A program made the translations under genes and the position numbers. A stretch of DNA of 14,507 nt, from positions 5,199-19,705 of the forward strand of contig JAGTQS010000024.1 in NCBI GenBank assembly GCA_018397055.1, in the 5' to 3' direction. How positions within the stretch are numbered: position 1 is the stretch's first letter; each line of letters begins with the position of its first letter. This stretch comes from Candidatus Bathyarchaeota archaeon. Its GTDB lineage: Archaea > Thermoproteota > Bathyarchaeia > Bathyarchaeales > DTEX01. Of this stretch, positions 1-6,737 are shown piece after piece. The notes beneath the pieces are model-generated. The model saw only the letters and a program-made list of their open reading frames with translations. It ran no database searches and was not told where the DNA came from.

Positions 1-326
1 AATTTAGAACTGACAGGCCTATAAAAATTGATGGAGCCAAGGCTAATCCTAAAGCCGCTGCAGACTTGATGAGCGCACTTGGACACGAGAACAGGATAAC
101 AATCCTTGGAGAACTGGTTTCTGGAGGAAAGTATGCAAGTGAGCTTCAAGAAAAACTTCCAGACATTGGGGCAAGCACTCTTTCAAGCCACTTGGACGTT
201 CTTGAGAAGGCTGGGCTGATTGTGCAGGAAAAGGCTCGCGGACGGTATCTAATCACAATGCCTGGCAGGCTGGCTTACCAGATGGCAAACGAGATTGCGA
301 AGCAGATTGAACAAAATTCGTTATAG
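1..326 (+). CDS. ArsR-like winged-helix transcriptional regulator, C-terminal part (5' end outside window)
   Basis: The reading frame is open from the left edge (first full codon at base 3) to a TAG at 324-326, giving 107 visible codons. The core, starting near ADLMSALGHENRITILGEL, is a typical ArsR/MarR winged helix: a helix with the ALGHENRITIL pattern, a second helix (YASELQEKL), a recognition helix (GASTLSSHLDVLEKAGLI) and a basic wing (QEKARGRYLITMPG). It should bind DNA as a dimer. A TTG (66) and an ATG (69) lie in frame, but starting there would cut off the first helix, so the true start is probably upstream of the window and another domain may precede. No cysteine metal-sensor motif is seen in the visible part. 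The gene lies 121 nt ahead of an ABC exporter on the same strand, so it may regulate that exporter; this is inferred from position only. Confidence 0.8.
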   Translation, partial: FRTDRPIKIDGAKANPKAAADLMSALGHENRITILGELVSGGKYASELQEKLPDIGASTLSSHLDVLEKAGLIVQEKARGRYLITMPGRLAYQMANEIAKQIEQNSL

Positions 327-447
327 TCTTTAATCTATTTACGTAAGAAAAATCTTCAGCAGTGACCACATTGTTGACCACATTTCAACAGAAGAATTAA
401 CTCACGTGTCCACTTACAATACACAGTAAAAGTTTAAAGAATCAAAG

Positions 448-1413
448 GTGAACCCGTTGGAACCGCCAGTCCTTTGCGAAGACCTCGTTAAGGTTTACAA
501 CAGCCGCAAAGCCAAGGTTACAGCACTTGACAATTTGAACCTTACAGTTAAAGAAGGCGAGGTTTTCGGGCTTCTTGGACCCAACGGTGCGGGAAAAACC
601 ACCCTTGTCAGGATCTTAGCTACGCTTTTGAAGGCAACAAGCGGTCACGCTGAGGTCGGCGGCTTCGATGTTGACAAACAGGAAAACAAGGTGCGGCAAA
701 TCATAGGCTACGCAGGTCAAGACTCCGAGAGGTCTGCCTATTGGAGGCTTACTGTTCGGGAAAACTTGTTATTTTTCGCTCATGCACTGAGGGATATTCC
801 GATCAAGATTTCGAAGGAACGGATCGAAGAGATTGCTGAAGGCGTCGGATTCAATGACCGTCTAGATAGGCACTTCATCGCCCTGTCTGGGGGTGAAAAA
901 CAGCTCGTCACAGTAATGAGAGCCATCTTGCACAATCCGCAAGTTTGTTTTCTCGACGAGCCCTCGAAGAGCCTCGATCCTATGACTAGCCGCCGAGTTC
1001 GAACTTTTCTGAAAAAGTACGCTCAGGAACATGAGATGACGCTTATCATTACGACGCATAACATGCTTGAGGCGGAGGAAGTCTGCGACAGGCTGGCGCT
1101 GATTAACCATGGAAAACTGAGGTTCACGGGCACGCCTGCAGAGTTTAAGAAGAGGGTTACGTCTAAAGAAACCTTGGAGATTGGAACTAACAATCTCAGT
1201 AAAGAGTTGGAGTTGAACCTTCTTGCATTGTCAGGAGTACGCGACATAACTCATGACGTAAATATTCGGCTGTATTGCGACGATGCGTTTGAGGTACTGC
1301 CCGAGGTTGTTGAACTGCTGAAAAACTCGGGGCTAAAGGTTCCTGTGAGGATGGTTGAGCCTTCACTTGAAGATGCATTTGCATTTTTTGTGGAGAATGC
1401 GAAGATGAGGTGA
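448..1413 (+). CDS. ABC-2 exporter ATP-binding protein (DrrA/CcmA-like)
   Basis: This 321-residue protein is the nucleotide-binding subunit of an ABC-2 type exporter and powers the adjacent permease at the inner face of the membrane. Walker A is GPNGAGKTT (44-52), the Q-loop glutamine is about 91, the signature is LSGGE (146-150), Walker B is VCFLDEP (166-172), the D-loop SLD is 175-177 and the switch histidine is H204. The C-terminal extension ends in EPSLEDAFAFF, the tail usual in the DrrA-like group of drug or lipid exporters. The signature has Glu where Gln or Met is commonest. The start is GTG at 448; no clear ribosome binding site precedes it, so the mRNA may be leaderless. Its TGA stop lies inside the ribosome binding site of the permease gene, so the two are translationally coupled. 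The substrate cannot be read from sequence. Confidence 0.93.
   Translation: MNPLEPPVLCEDLVKVYNSRKAKVTALDNLNLTVKEGEVFGLLGPNGAGKTTLVRILATLLKATSGHAEVGGFDVDKQENKVRQIIGYAGQDSERSAYWRLTVRENLLFFAHALRDIPIKISKERIEEIAEGVGFNDRLDRHFIALSGGEKQLVTVMRAILHNPQVCFLDEPSKSLDPMTSRRVRTFLKKYAQEHEMTLIITTHNMLEAEEVCDRLALINHGKLRFTGTPAEFKKRVTSKETLEIGTNNLSKELELNLLALSGVRDITHDVNIRLYCDDAFEVLPEVVELLKNSGLKVPVRMVEPSLEDAFAFFVENAKMR
1407..1413 (+). promoter_or_regulatory. Ribosome binding site GAGGTGA containing the upstream stop codon
   Basis: GAGGTGA matches the archaeal 16S rRNA tail and sits 6 nt before the GTG at 1420. Its last three bases are the TGA stop of the ATPase gene. This fixes the permease start and implies that ribosomes ending on the ATPase restart on the permease. 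Confidence 0.8.
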
Positions 1414-1419
1414 AGATAA

Positions 1420-2229
1420 GTGCCTAACCCAGTTAAGCTGTTTTACATGTCAGTGTGGCGCAACCTATTGACTATGACACGTTACAAGGCGAACTTTGTT
1501 TTTGAGATACTATCAAGCTTCCTGTTCGGGTTTGGAATGATCATTTTTGCTGTTGCTTTTGATGTTAACTTGCTCAGCAACATGGTTGGCTCAACAAACT
1601 ATGTGGCATTTATCATCATCGGCATTAGCTTCCAAAGCTGGCAGGGAACCGCGCTTTGGGGTTCAGCAAACATGTTTCAAGGCGAACTTAGCACCGGCCA
1701 GATTGACTACAGGTTTAGCTGTCCCTTTTCAAGGTACTGGTACATAGCAAGCAACATTGCTGCCTCAGCTTTGCAGTCTACGTTGTTTTTTATTCCCATG
1801 TTCTGCGTGGCACTGTATTTTACTAGCTCAACCTTAACTTCGCTTGGAGTATTCTTAGGGCTATTGGCCACCTTGCTTACAGTCGCTGTGATGGCACAGC
1901 TTGGCGCCGTATTAGCAAGTTTAGTCCTCAAGTACAGGCAAACCACGGCGATCTTCAGTTTCTTCAACTTCGCGTTTCAGATGCTGACAGGCATGTTTGT
2001 CCCATTCCAACTTCTGCCAACGCCGCTGCAGATTGTCGGATACTGTTTGCCTATCACGTTCGGCATGGACCTTGTTCGGCACCACGTTATGGGAACTTTG
2101 CCAATAATGTCTGTCACGTACGAGTGGATTGGGCTAGTCTTGCAGCTAATAGTTTACGCCATAATTGCGAAGCTGGCAGTTATGTACCTTGAAAAATCTG
2201 GTAAAGAACAAGGACTACACTACCTATAA
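1420..2229 (+). CDS. ABC-2 type exporter permease
   Basis: This 269-residue integral membrane protein has six predicted hydrophobic segments (about 26-48, 58-80, 107-133, 139-168, 175-197 and 234-256). The segment around GMFVPFQLLPTPLQ (191-204), followed by a proline and the PITFGMDLVR stretch, is the conserved ABC-2 family signature region before the last helix. It pairs with the ATPase gene just upstream, 6 nt away, and the two probably form the transporter as a dimer of each. The GTG start at 1420 is chosen because of the GAGGTGA site 6 nt upstream. Related families move drugs, lipids, polysaccharides or heme-like compounds outward. No extra domain points to a substrate here, so only the exporter role is supported. 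Confidence 0.9.
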   Translation: MPNPVKLFYMSVWRNLLTMTRYKANFVFEILSSFLFGFGMIIFAVAFDVNLLSNMVGSTNYVAFIIIGISFQSWQGTALWGSANMFQGELSTGQIDYRFSCPFSRYWYIASNIAASALQSTLFFIPMFCVALYFTSSTLTSLGVFLGLLATLLTVAVMAQLGAVLASLVLKYRQTTAIFSFFNFAFQMLTGMFVPFQLLPTPLQIVGYCLPITFGMDLVRHHVMGTLPIMSVTYEWIGLVLQLIVYAIIAKLAVMYLEKSGKEQGLHYL

Positions 2230-2302
2230 AGATGGTTCGATAGAGCCTTGGAACAACGTGTCTACTGACGACATTAACAATGATGGCTGTGGAAACATTT
2301 AC

Positions 2303-2309
2303 TTTTTTT
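2303..2309 (+). terminator. Oligo-T terminator after the ABC operon
   Basis: A run of seven T follows the permease stop by about 75 nt and lies just ahead of the promoter of the next gene. Archaeal RNA polymerase can stop at such U-runs without a hairpin. No stable stem is seen before it. Confidence 0.35.
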
Positions 2310-2315
2310 CTTATG

Positions 2316-2324
2316 CTTAAATAT
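2316..2324 (+). promoter_or_regulatory. TATA box and short leader for the hydrolase gene
   Basis: The AT-rich box CTTAAATAT lies about 28 nt before the expected transcript start near 2345. It is followed by a ribosome binding site AGGAG (2349-2353), 9 nt before the ATG at 2363. Confidence 0.5.
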
Positions 2325-2362
2325 GTGAAGCATTTTAGATGACTTTTTAGGAGTGTTCTTGA

Positions 2363-3052
2363 ATGAGCCAGACTGAGTGCCTGTTTGAAAATGAAATTGT
2401 GAAAAAGGTTTCCTTGAGGTACCTGCTTTACTTGCCAAAAGATTACGGCAAGAACCCGCATGCCAAGTGGCCGATGATTCTGTTTTTACACGGCATGGGC
2501 GAAAGAGGAAACAACCTTGAGCTCGTTAAGAAACATGGAATCCCAAAAATTGTCGAGAAAAAAGAAGACTTTCCATTTGTCGTCATCTCGCCTCAGTGTC
2601 CCATAACCTCCATGTGGAACATGATGTTAGACGAGCTTCACGCCTTGCTCGTAGACGCCGTACAAAGGTACAACGCTGACGAAAACCGCGTCTACCTAAC
2701 TGGGCTAAGCATGGGCGGATACGGAGCGTGGCACCTAGCCGCAGCTTACCCTGACCTCTTCGCAGCTGTAGTGCCGATCTGCGGAGGTATGATTCACGAC
2801 AAAGACGTCTCGGAGCAAATCAAAGGACTAAAAGACGTGCCTATCTGGATCTTCCACGGCGCAAAGGACGAAGTTGTGTCTGTTGAGAACTCGAAGGAGC
2901 TTTATGAAGCACTGAAAAAGCTCGGCGGAAAGGTTAAACTTACAATCTATCCGGATCTTGGGCACGACTCGTGGACAGTAACTTATGACAATCCAAACCT
3001 ATACAAATGGCTCCTAAAACAGAAAAAACAAACAAAAAGAAGCCCTCGATAA
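2363..3052 (+). CDS. Alpha/beta hydrolase, predicted esterase or peptidase (COG4099-like)
   Basis: This 229-residue serine hydrolase has no signal peptide and is expected in the cytoplasm. The oxyanion-hole segment FLHGMGERGNN (41-51) is typical of the predicted-peptidase/feruloyl-esterase-like group. The nucleophile elbow is GLSMGG with Ser116, the acid is Asp169 (GAKDE) and the base is His201 (DLGHDSW), so a full catalytic triad is present in the right order and spacing. The family cleaves ester or amide bonds; the substrate is unknown. The tail is rich in Lys, Gln and Arg. The ATG at 2363 is supported by AGGAG upstream and by its own TATA box, so the gene is probably transcribed separately from the ABC operon. 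Confidence 0.88.
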   Translation: MSQTECLFENEIVKKVSLRYLLYLPKDYGKNPHAKWPMILFLHGMGERGNNLELVKKHGIPKIVEKKEDFPFVVISPQCPITSMWNMMLDELHALLVDAVQRYNADENRVYLTGLSMGGYGAWHLAAAYPDLFAAVVPICGGMIHDKDVSEQIKGLKDVPIWIFHGAKDEVVSVENSKELYEALKKLGGKVKLTIYPDLGHDSWTVTYDNPNLYKWLLKQKKQTKRSPR

Positions 3053-3063
3053 ACCAAATGAAA

Positions 3064-3073
3064 AGAACGTTCT
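3064..3073. promoter_or_regulatory. Perfect 10-bp palindrome upstream of the 158-residue protein gene
   Basis: AGAACGTTCT is its own reverse complement and lies about 20 nt before the TATA-like box of the next gene. It could be a small operator or activator site. Its function is not shown. Confidence 0.3.
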
Positions 3074-3092
3074 CTTGCATTTTAAGCTAAAT

Positions 3093-3100
3093 GTTTAAGT
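3093..3100 (+). promoter_or_regulatory. TATA-like box, probably for a leaderless transcript
   Basis: GTTTAAGT is centred about 27 nt before the ATG at 3124. No ribosome binding site precedes that ATG, which fits a transcript starting at or close to the start codon. Confidence 0.45.
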
Positions 3101-3123
3101 GGCTCCGAGCATAATTTTGTGGT

Positions 3124-3600
3124 ATGCCGTTTTCTCGGACATTTCGGTTAGGAATGGGATTCCCAGAAGAAGGCCAGGTCATAGACGGGTTCACTGTGGA
3201 GTCCGTTTCGGTTAGCCATGTTGGCGTCAGCGCAGGCAGATACGAGTATCCCTTCGAGATTATTGTTAAGGGAGAAGGAAACATTAACAAGGTCAAAGCC
3301 ACCTTTAAAGCATTCTTTAAAACCAGAAGAACCGTTTTTTCAGGGTATGGAAACCCGTACCAGTGCCACCACGGAAAAATGGAAATCAAAGAACTGCGTA
3401 GCGGAAGATTTTCGATAACGTCCCGCGGAACCTGCGTTCGGGTTTACTTGAAAGATGAACTTGAACGATTCGCTGAACACCTTTCACAAAAAGGACTTGT
3501 CATTAACAATAAAGATGAAACAGAGTGGATAGACATCATCGCAGAATACATGAAACAATACAAGAAAACGTCGTCTAGAAAAACCCCTGTCTTTGGTTAG
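3124..3600 (+). CDS. Hypothetical protein, 158 residues, family not recognised
   Basis: I do not recognise a family. The protein is soluble, with no signal peptide or membrane segment. The first 110 residues alternate in a beta-strand pattern (GFTVESVSVSHVGV, EYPFEIIVKGEG, KVKATFKAFF, GRFSITSRGTCVRVYL). They are followed by a helical, charged region (DELERFAEHLSQKG and EWIDIIAEYMKQYKK) and a short basic tail. C81-H82-H83 and C104 could bind a metal, but no standard finger is present. The ATG at 3124 fits a leaderless start behind a TATA-like box. The last 26 bases overlap the 3' end of the convergent PIN gene. The strand/helix layout and codon use like its neighbours support a real gene. Confidence 0.7.
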   Translation: MPFSRTFRLGMGFPEEGQVIDGFTVESVSVSHVGVSAGRYEYPFEIIVKGEGNINKVKATFKAFFKTRRTVFSGYGNPYQCHHGKMEIKELRSGRFSITSRGTCVRVYLKDELERFAEHLSQKGLVINNKDETEWIDIIAEYMKQYKKTSSRKTPVFG

Positions 3601-4024
3601 TCAAAAATTGTCTGTATTCATTCAACTGGAACGCTTTGTTTTTGGAAAACAGTTTTAGAAAACCTAATTCTTTGATGGGTTGAAAGTGCTTTAGGTCAAG
3701 CGTGTATAAATCTGCCTTATTGTTGTTAGCTATAGCCGCTATCATTGCGTCAGTTTTACGGATCGATGTCCCCTTTGCCTCAGCCTTTAGCTCTATATCT
3801 GCAGCTAAAACCGCGTCTTTCTTTGTGTAATCTAGAACTGGCAAACGCATAACTTCTTCCACGAGTTTTGCGTACTTTTTCAAACAACATAAAACCTCAT
3901 GTAGGTTTATGACAGTCGTGCCTATTTTTTCGTCAGTGTCTAGAATCTTTTCAAGAATCTCGCTGCCTTTTTGGGATTTCTTGTCGAGAATCTCGATCAA
4001 CACCTCGATGTCAAGAACAATCAT
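3575..4024 (-). CDS. vapC: PIN-domain ribonuclease, VapC-like
   Basis: This 149-residue protein has the PIN acidic set: Asp5 (MIVLDIEVLIE), Glu43 (INLHEVL), Asp92 (RKTDAMIAA) and Asp110 (LYTLDLKHF). These residues hold the metal ions that cut RNA in VapC toxins, which usually attack tRNA or rRNA and are held in check by a VapB-type partner. No full-length antitoxin is found upstream, only a 23-codon ORF (4021-4092) overlapping this start by 4 nt. The usual VapC length is about 130 residues; here a tail after the PIN core (FSKNKAFQLNEYRQF) adds some 20. Its 3' end overlaps the convergent gene by 26 bp. It could instead be a housekeeping PIN nuclease; the toxin label is inference. Confidence 0.85.
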   Translation of the reverse strand: MIVLDIEVLIEILDKKSQKGSEILEKILDTDEKIGTTVINLHEVLCCLKKYAKLVEEVMRLPVLDYTKKDAVLAADIELKAEAKGTSIRKTDAMIAAIANNNKADLYTLDLKHFQPIKELGFLKLFSKNKAFQLNEYRQFLTNQRQGFF

Positions 4025-4092
4025 AATCTACGCTCAGCTCTCAGATTACTAATTTCTGAAATCATTTTTTTCTTTTTCTCTAAATTCAACAC
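4021..4092 (-). CDS. Short ORF overlapping the PIN gene start; possible antitoxin remnant
   Basis: A GTG-started frame encodes 23 residues, about MLNLEKKKKMISEISNLR plus AERRL. Its TGA overlaps the ATG of the PIN gene (ATGA), a junction common between antitoxin and toxin genes. It is much shorter than a VapB protein. A second frame just before a run of seven A (on this strand) also reads as plausible protein (RETLIMIRGRVEF), so a frameshift in that run may have broken a longer gene. Charged helical residues are consistent with an antitoxin tail but not specific. Confidence 0.25.
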   Translation of the reverse strand: MLNLEKKKKMISEISNLRAERRL

Positions 4093-4173
4093 GTCCTCGA
4101 ATCATAATAAGAGTTTCACGTGGACATACGGCTTTTTATTCTAAAACCTTCTCAGTATCTAAGAAGGAAAAAG

Positions 4174-4194
4174 TTATGCAGCGTCTGTGCATAA
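4174..4194. promoter_or_regulatory. Operator-like dyad in the leader of the URO-D/UxuA operon
   Basis: TTATGCA (4174-4180) and its exact reverse complement TGCATAA (4188-4194) are separated by 7 nt and end 24 nt before the ATG at 4219. A second dyad, CCTTCT (4147-4152) with AGAAGG (4162-4167), lies just upstream. The position around or after the likely transcript start fits a repressor site. No regulator is assigned. Confidence 0.4.
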
Positions 4195-4218
4195 TGTCTA
4201 TTTAGGTGTTCAACGAGT

Positions 4219-5337
4219 ATGGGCATGTCGCATCGGGAAAGGTTCTTAGCTGCGGTTGACCTGAAGCAGCCTGACATGGTTCCGATCACTGACCTCGGTC
4301 TTGACTCTCCAATCATAGAGGCGATAACGGGTGAAAGCCTAGGCGCGTTCAGCCTCGTTGGGGGTTCAGGAGACAACCCTTGGGAAGCTGCGGTTGAAAG
4401 CAGAATCGCTCTTGGAAAGGCATGTTTGAAGCTTGGATTTGACGGTGTCCCCATTATAAGCGACTATGCGCTTTGCAGCAGAGGCTACAAGCCTAAGGTT
4501 CTTTCTGGAACACGGTTCATCGACGAGTGGGGCAGAGTGTTGGACGCGAGAAAGGACACGAAAACAACTTGGTGGGTTAACGGAACAGTTGAAACCGAGG
4601 AGGACATGGAGAACTATGTGCCGCCTGACCCTGAGGCTGAAGGCATGTACGAGATGGCTGAAAAAGCCGTTAACTCCCTGAAAGGTAAGGACGCAGCTGT
4701 GGTCTGCCAAGGGCATGCGGGGTGGCACATGGCCTTCCAGGTTCGAGGAGGAATCGACAAGCTCGTCATAGACATGTACCGCAGACCAGAGGCAGCTAAA
4801 AAATTCATGAACAAGATTGCTGAAACCTGCCGAGGTATGGTTAAGCTGATGCTTGAGGCCGGCGCAGAGGTTGCGTTCATAACAGACGACTACGCGGACT
4901 GCCGTTCACCGTTGATGAGCCTGAAACAGTTCAGAGAATTTGAGCTCCCAAACATCCAAAGAATGGTCACCTTAGCCAAAAAGAAGGGAGTGCCTGTTCT
5001 GAAACATTCAGACGGAAACGTTTACCCGATTCTGAACGACATGGTTGAGGCTGGAATCCGCGGCATTCACCCTGTTGAGCCTGGAGCCATGGATCTGGGT
5101 GACGTTAAAGAGAGGTATGGAAGCCGAGTCTGCGTCTTGGGTAATGTTGACTGCCGTTTTGTTTTGCCTTTCGGAACCGAGGAGGAAGTGCGCCAAGATG
5201 TCCGCCGATGCATAGACGCTGCAGCTAAAAACGGGGGTTACATTCTTACGTCAAGTAACTCGCTTCACGCGAACTGCAAAGTCGAAAACATACACATAAT
5301 GGTGGACGAAGCCCGAAAATACAGTAAATACTTGTGA
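4219..5337 (+). CDS. URO-D superfamily protein (uroporphyrinogen decarboxylase/cobamide methyltransferase-like)
   Basis: This 372-residue TIM-barrel protein belongs to the COG0407 superfamily, which includes HemE and the cobamide methyltransferases MtaA and MtbA. Family signs are the N-terminal SHRERFLAAVDLKQPDMVP, the DEWGRVLD segment, ITDDYADCRSPLMS (221-234), KHSDGN (262-267), GIHPVEPGAMDLGDVKERYG and LGNVD (307-311). The zinc-type methyltransferases have His-x-Cys at the KHSDGN site and a Cys near the end; here it is His263-Ser-Asp265, and the C-terminal segment reads LTSSNSLHANCKVEN. It is therefore probably not a classical zinc MtaA, nor a heme-pathway HemE. Start ATG 4219 follows AGGTG at 4204-4208; ATG 4225 is an alternative. 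It is followed after 43 nt by a mannonate dehydratase, so it probably works in sugar-acid or methylated-sugar catabolism; that is inference. Confidence 0.82.
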   Translation: MGMSHRERFLAAVDLKQPDMVPITDLGLDSPIIEAITGESLGAFSLVGGSGDNPWEAAVESRIALGKACLKLGFDGVPIISDYALCSRGYKPKVLSGTRFIDEWGRVLDARKDTKTTWWVNGTVETEEDMENYVPPDPEAEGMYEMAEKAVNSLKGKDAAVVCQGHAGWHMAFQVRGGIDKLVIDMYRRPEAAKKFMNKIAETCRGMVKLMLEAGAEVAFITDDYADCRSPLMSLKQFREFELPNIQRMVTLAKKKGVPVLKHSDGNVYPILNDMVEAGIRGIHPVEPGAMDLGDVKERYGSRVCVLGNVDCRFVLPFGTEEEVRQDVRRCIDAAAKNGGYILTSSNSLHANCKVENIHIMVDEARKYSKYL

Positions 5338-5380
5338 TTTTTTATACTGGAAACTGTTCTTAATTCCCATGTGATGGTCT

Positions 5381-6394
5381 ATGGTTAGGATGCGGTTCGC
5401 AGTTATTTTGCCAGGCGACGTCTACAAGCCTGAAAACCTTGTGTTGATGAAGCAGCTAGGCTGCACAGACGTAATTGGACACGGTCCCTCCATGCCTCTT
5501 GGCGGCGAGGTTTGGGAACACGGCGACCTTGCTCAGCTGAAGAGACACGTGGAAAACTTTGGGCTTAGACTTGAGGTTTTCGAAGACGGCCCTAGAATAG
5601 AAAAAATCGTGTACAACCTTCCAGGCAAGGAGGAGCAACTGGAAAACTTCTGCAAATCCCTTGAGAACCTAGGTGCAGCAGGCATCAAGGTCATTAAGCC
5701 TCAGCATATGCCTCCTGTGCCGAACATGATTTGGCGAACTGAAACTGACAAGCCTACGCGTGGTGGAGCAACCTCAACCGCATTTGACTACGAGCTTGTT
5801 AAGGACCTTCCTCCGACAGTTAGATTCGGCAAGTACAAAGAAGAAGACATATGGAAGAACATGAAGTACCTGCTGGAAGGCGTTTTACCCACCGCTGAAC
5901 AGGCAGGCGTCGTCGTGTCCTTCCATCCGGATGATCCTCCGATTTCGCCGATTCAGGGTTTTCCACGAATCCTCAGAAGCGTTGAAGCCTTTGACAAACT
6001 GATGAACCTTGTGCCAAGCCCCAACGTTGGAATCAACTTCTGCCAAGGATGCTTCGCTGAGATGGGTGTAGACGTGCCAGCTGCGATAAGGCACTTTGGC
6101 AAGCAAAAGAAGATCTTCTTCGCGCACTTCAGAAATGTGAAGGGCACCGTGCATACGAAGGGAGGCTTCCAGGAGATCTTCCACGACGACCCCGACGGCC
6201 AAGTGGACATGTTTGAGGCGATGAAAGCCTACTACGAGGTTGGGTTCATGGGACCGATGAGGCCTGACCACACGCCTAAACTGATTGGGGAAGAAGCCCG
6301 CGGAGGATCCGCTGGATACTATGTTCTCGGCAAAGTCCTAGGACTCGGCTACATGAAAGGCTTAGCGGACGCCATAGAAAAAATGGGTTACTAG
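5381..6394 (+). CDS. uxuA: Mannonate dehydratase (UxuA family)
   Basis: This 337-residue TIM-barrel enzyme belongs to the family that converts D-mannonate to 2-keto-3-deoxygluconate in hexuronate breakdown. Hallmarks are SFHPDDPP (His182), NFCQGCFAEMG (Cys221), FFAHFRNVKG (His249) and MRPDHTPK (Asp296). Together these give the His-Cys-His-Asp metal site of the family, followed by GGSAGYYVLG and GLGYMKGL near the C-terminus. It is slightly shorter than typical bacterial UxuA (about 350-395 residues), so a related sugar acid as substrate is possible. The ATG at 5381 has GTGAT at 5371-5375; a second in-frame ATG at 5390 is also possible. It follows the URO-D-like gene by 43 nt, a spacer containing TTTTTTATAC that could act as an internal promoter. 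A T-run after the stop suggests the operon ends here. Confidence 0.88.
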   Translation: MVRMRFAVILPGDVYKPENLVLMKQLGCTDVIGHGPSMPLGGEVWEHGDLAQLKRHVENFGLRLEVFEDGPRIEKIVYNLPGKEEQLENFCKSLENLGAAGIKVIKPQHMPPVPNMIWRTETDKPTRGGATSTAFDYELVKDLPPTVRFGKYKEEDIWKNMKYLLEGVLPTAEQAGVVVSFHPDDPPISPIQGFPRILRSVEAFDKLMNLVPSPNVGINFCQGCFAEMGVDVPAAIRHFGKQKKIFFAHFRNVKGTVHTKGGFQEIFHDDPDGQVDMFEAMKAYYEVGFMGPMRPDHTPKLIGEEARGGSAGYYVLGKVLGLGYMKGLADAIEKMGY

Positions 6395-6395
6395 G

Positions 6396-6410
6396 CCTCT
6401 TTTTTATCTT
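6396..6410 (+). terminator. Oligo-T terminator after uxuA
   Basis: Six T in a row (6400-6405) followed by more pyrimidines lie within 15 nt of the uxuA stop, as expected for an archaeal U-run terminator. No strong hairpin precedes it. Confidence 0.45.
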
Positions 6411-6737
6411 CACGTTTCTAATTGAATGCTCTCAGAGTAATTTCATTCTGCTGTTGACGGGCATGTTTTCTGTGCGCACAACAAAAAGATGAAAAAGGGT
6501 AATTATAACAGGTTTATGGCGCATTAACGTTGATCCCCCTGTATCCTAATAATTTTATCGTATTCTAATAAATTTTCTTTATTTAACAGACTATTTCTAA
6601 CAATTCCTCTTTCTTCTTTATGCTAAGAATGCCAAATCAACAACCAATAATCAGACCTAAAAAAGCCAAAGAAAAGAGTAAATTATGCGCTAAAAATTTT
6701 AAAGTTCTTCAGTAATGGCCTCAATGATTGAATGCGG
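6411..6737. other. AT-rich spacer between convergent genes
   Basis: This stretch separates the 3' ends of uxuA and the aminotransferase gene. No ORF, tRNA or repeat is convincing. On the minus strand, a run of five T within AAAATTTTTAG about 40 nt after the aminotransferase stop could serve as its terminator. Confidence 0.5.
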
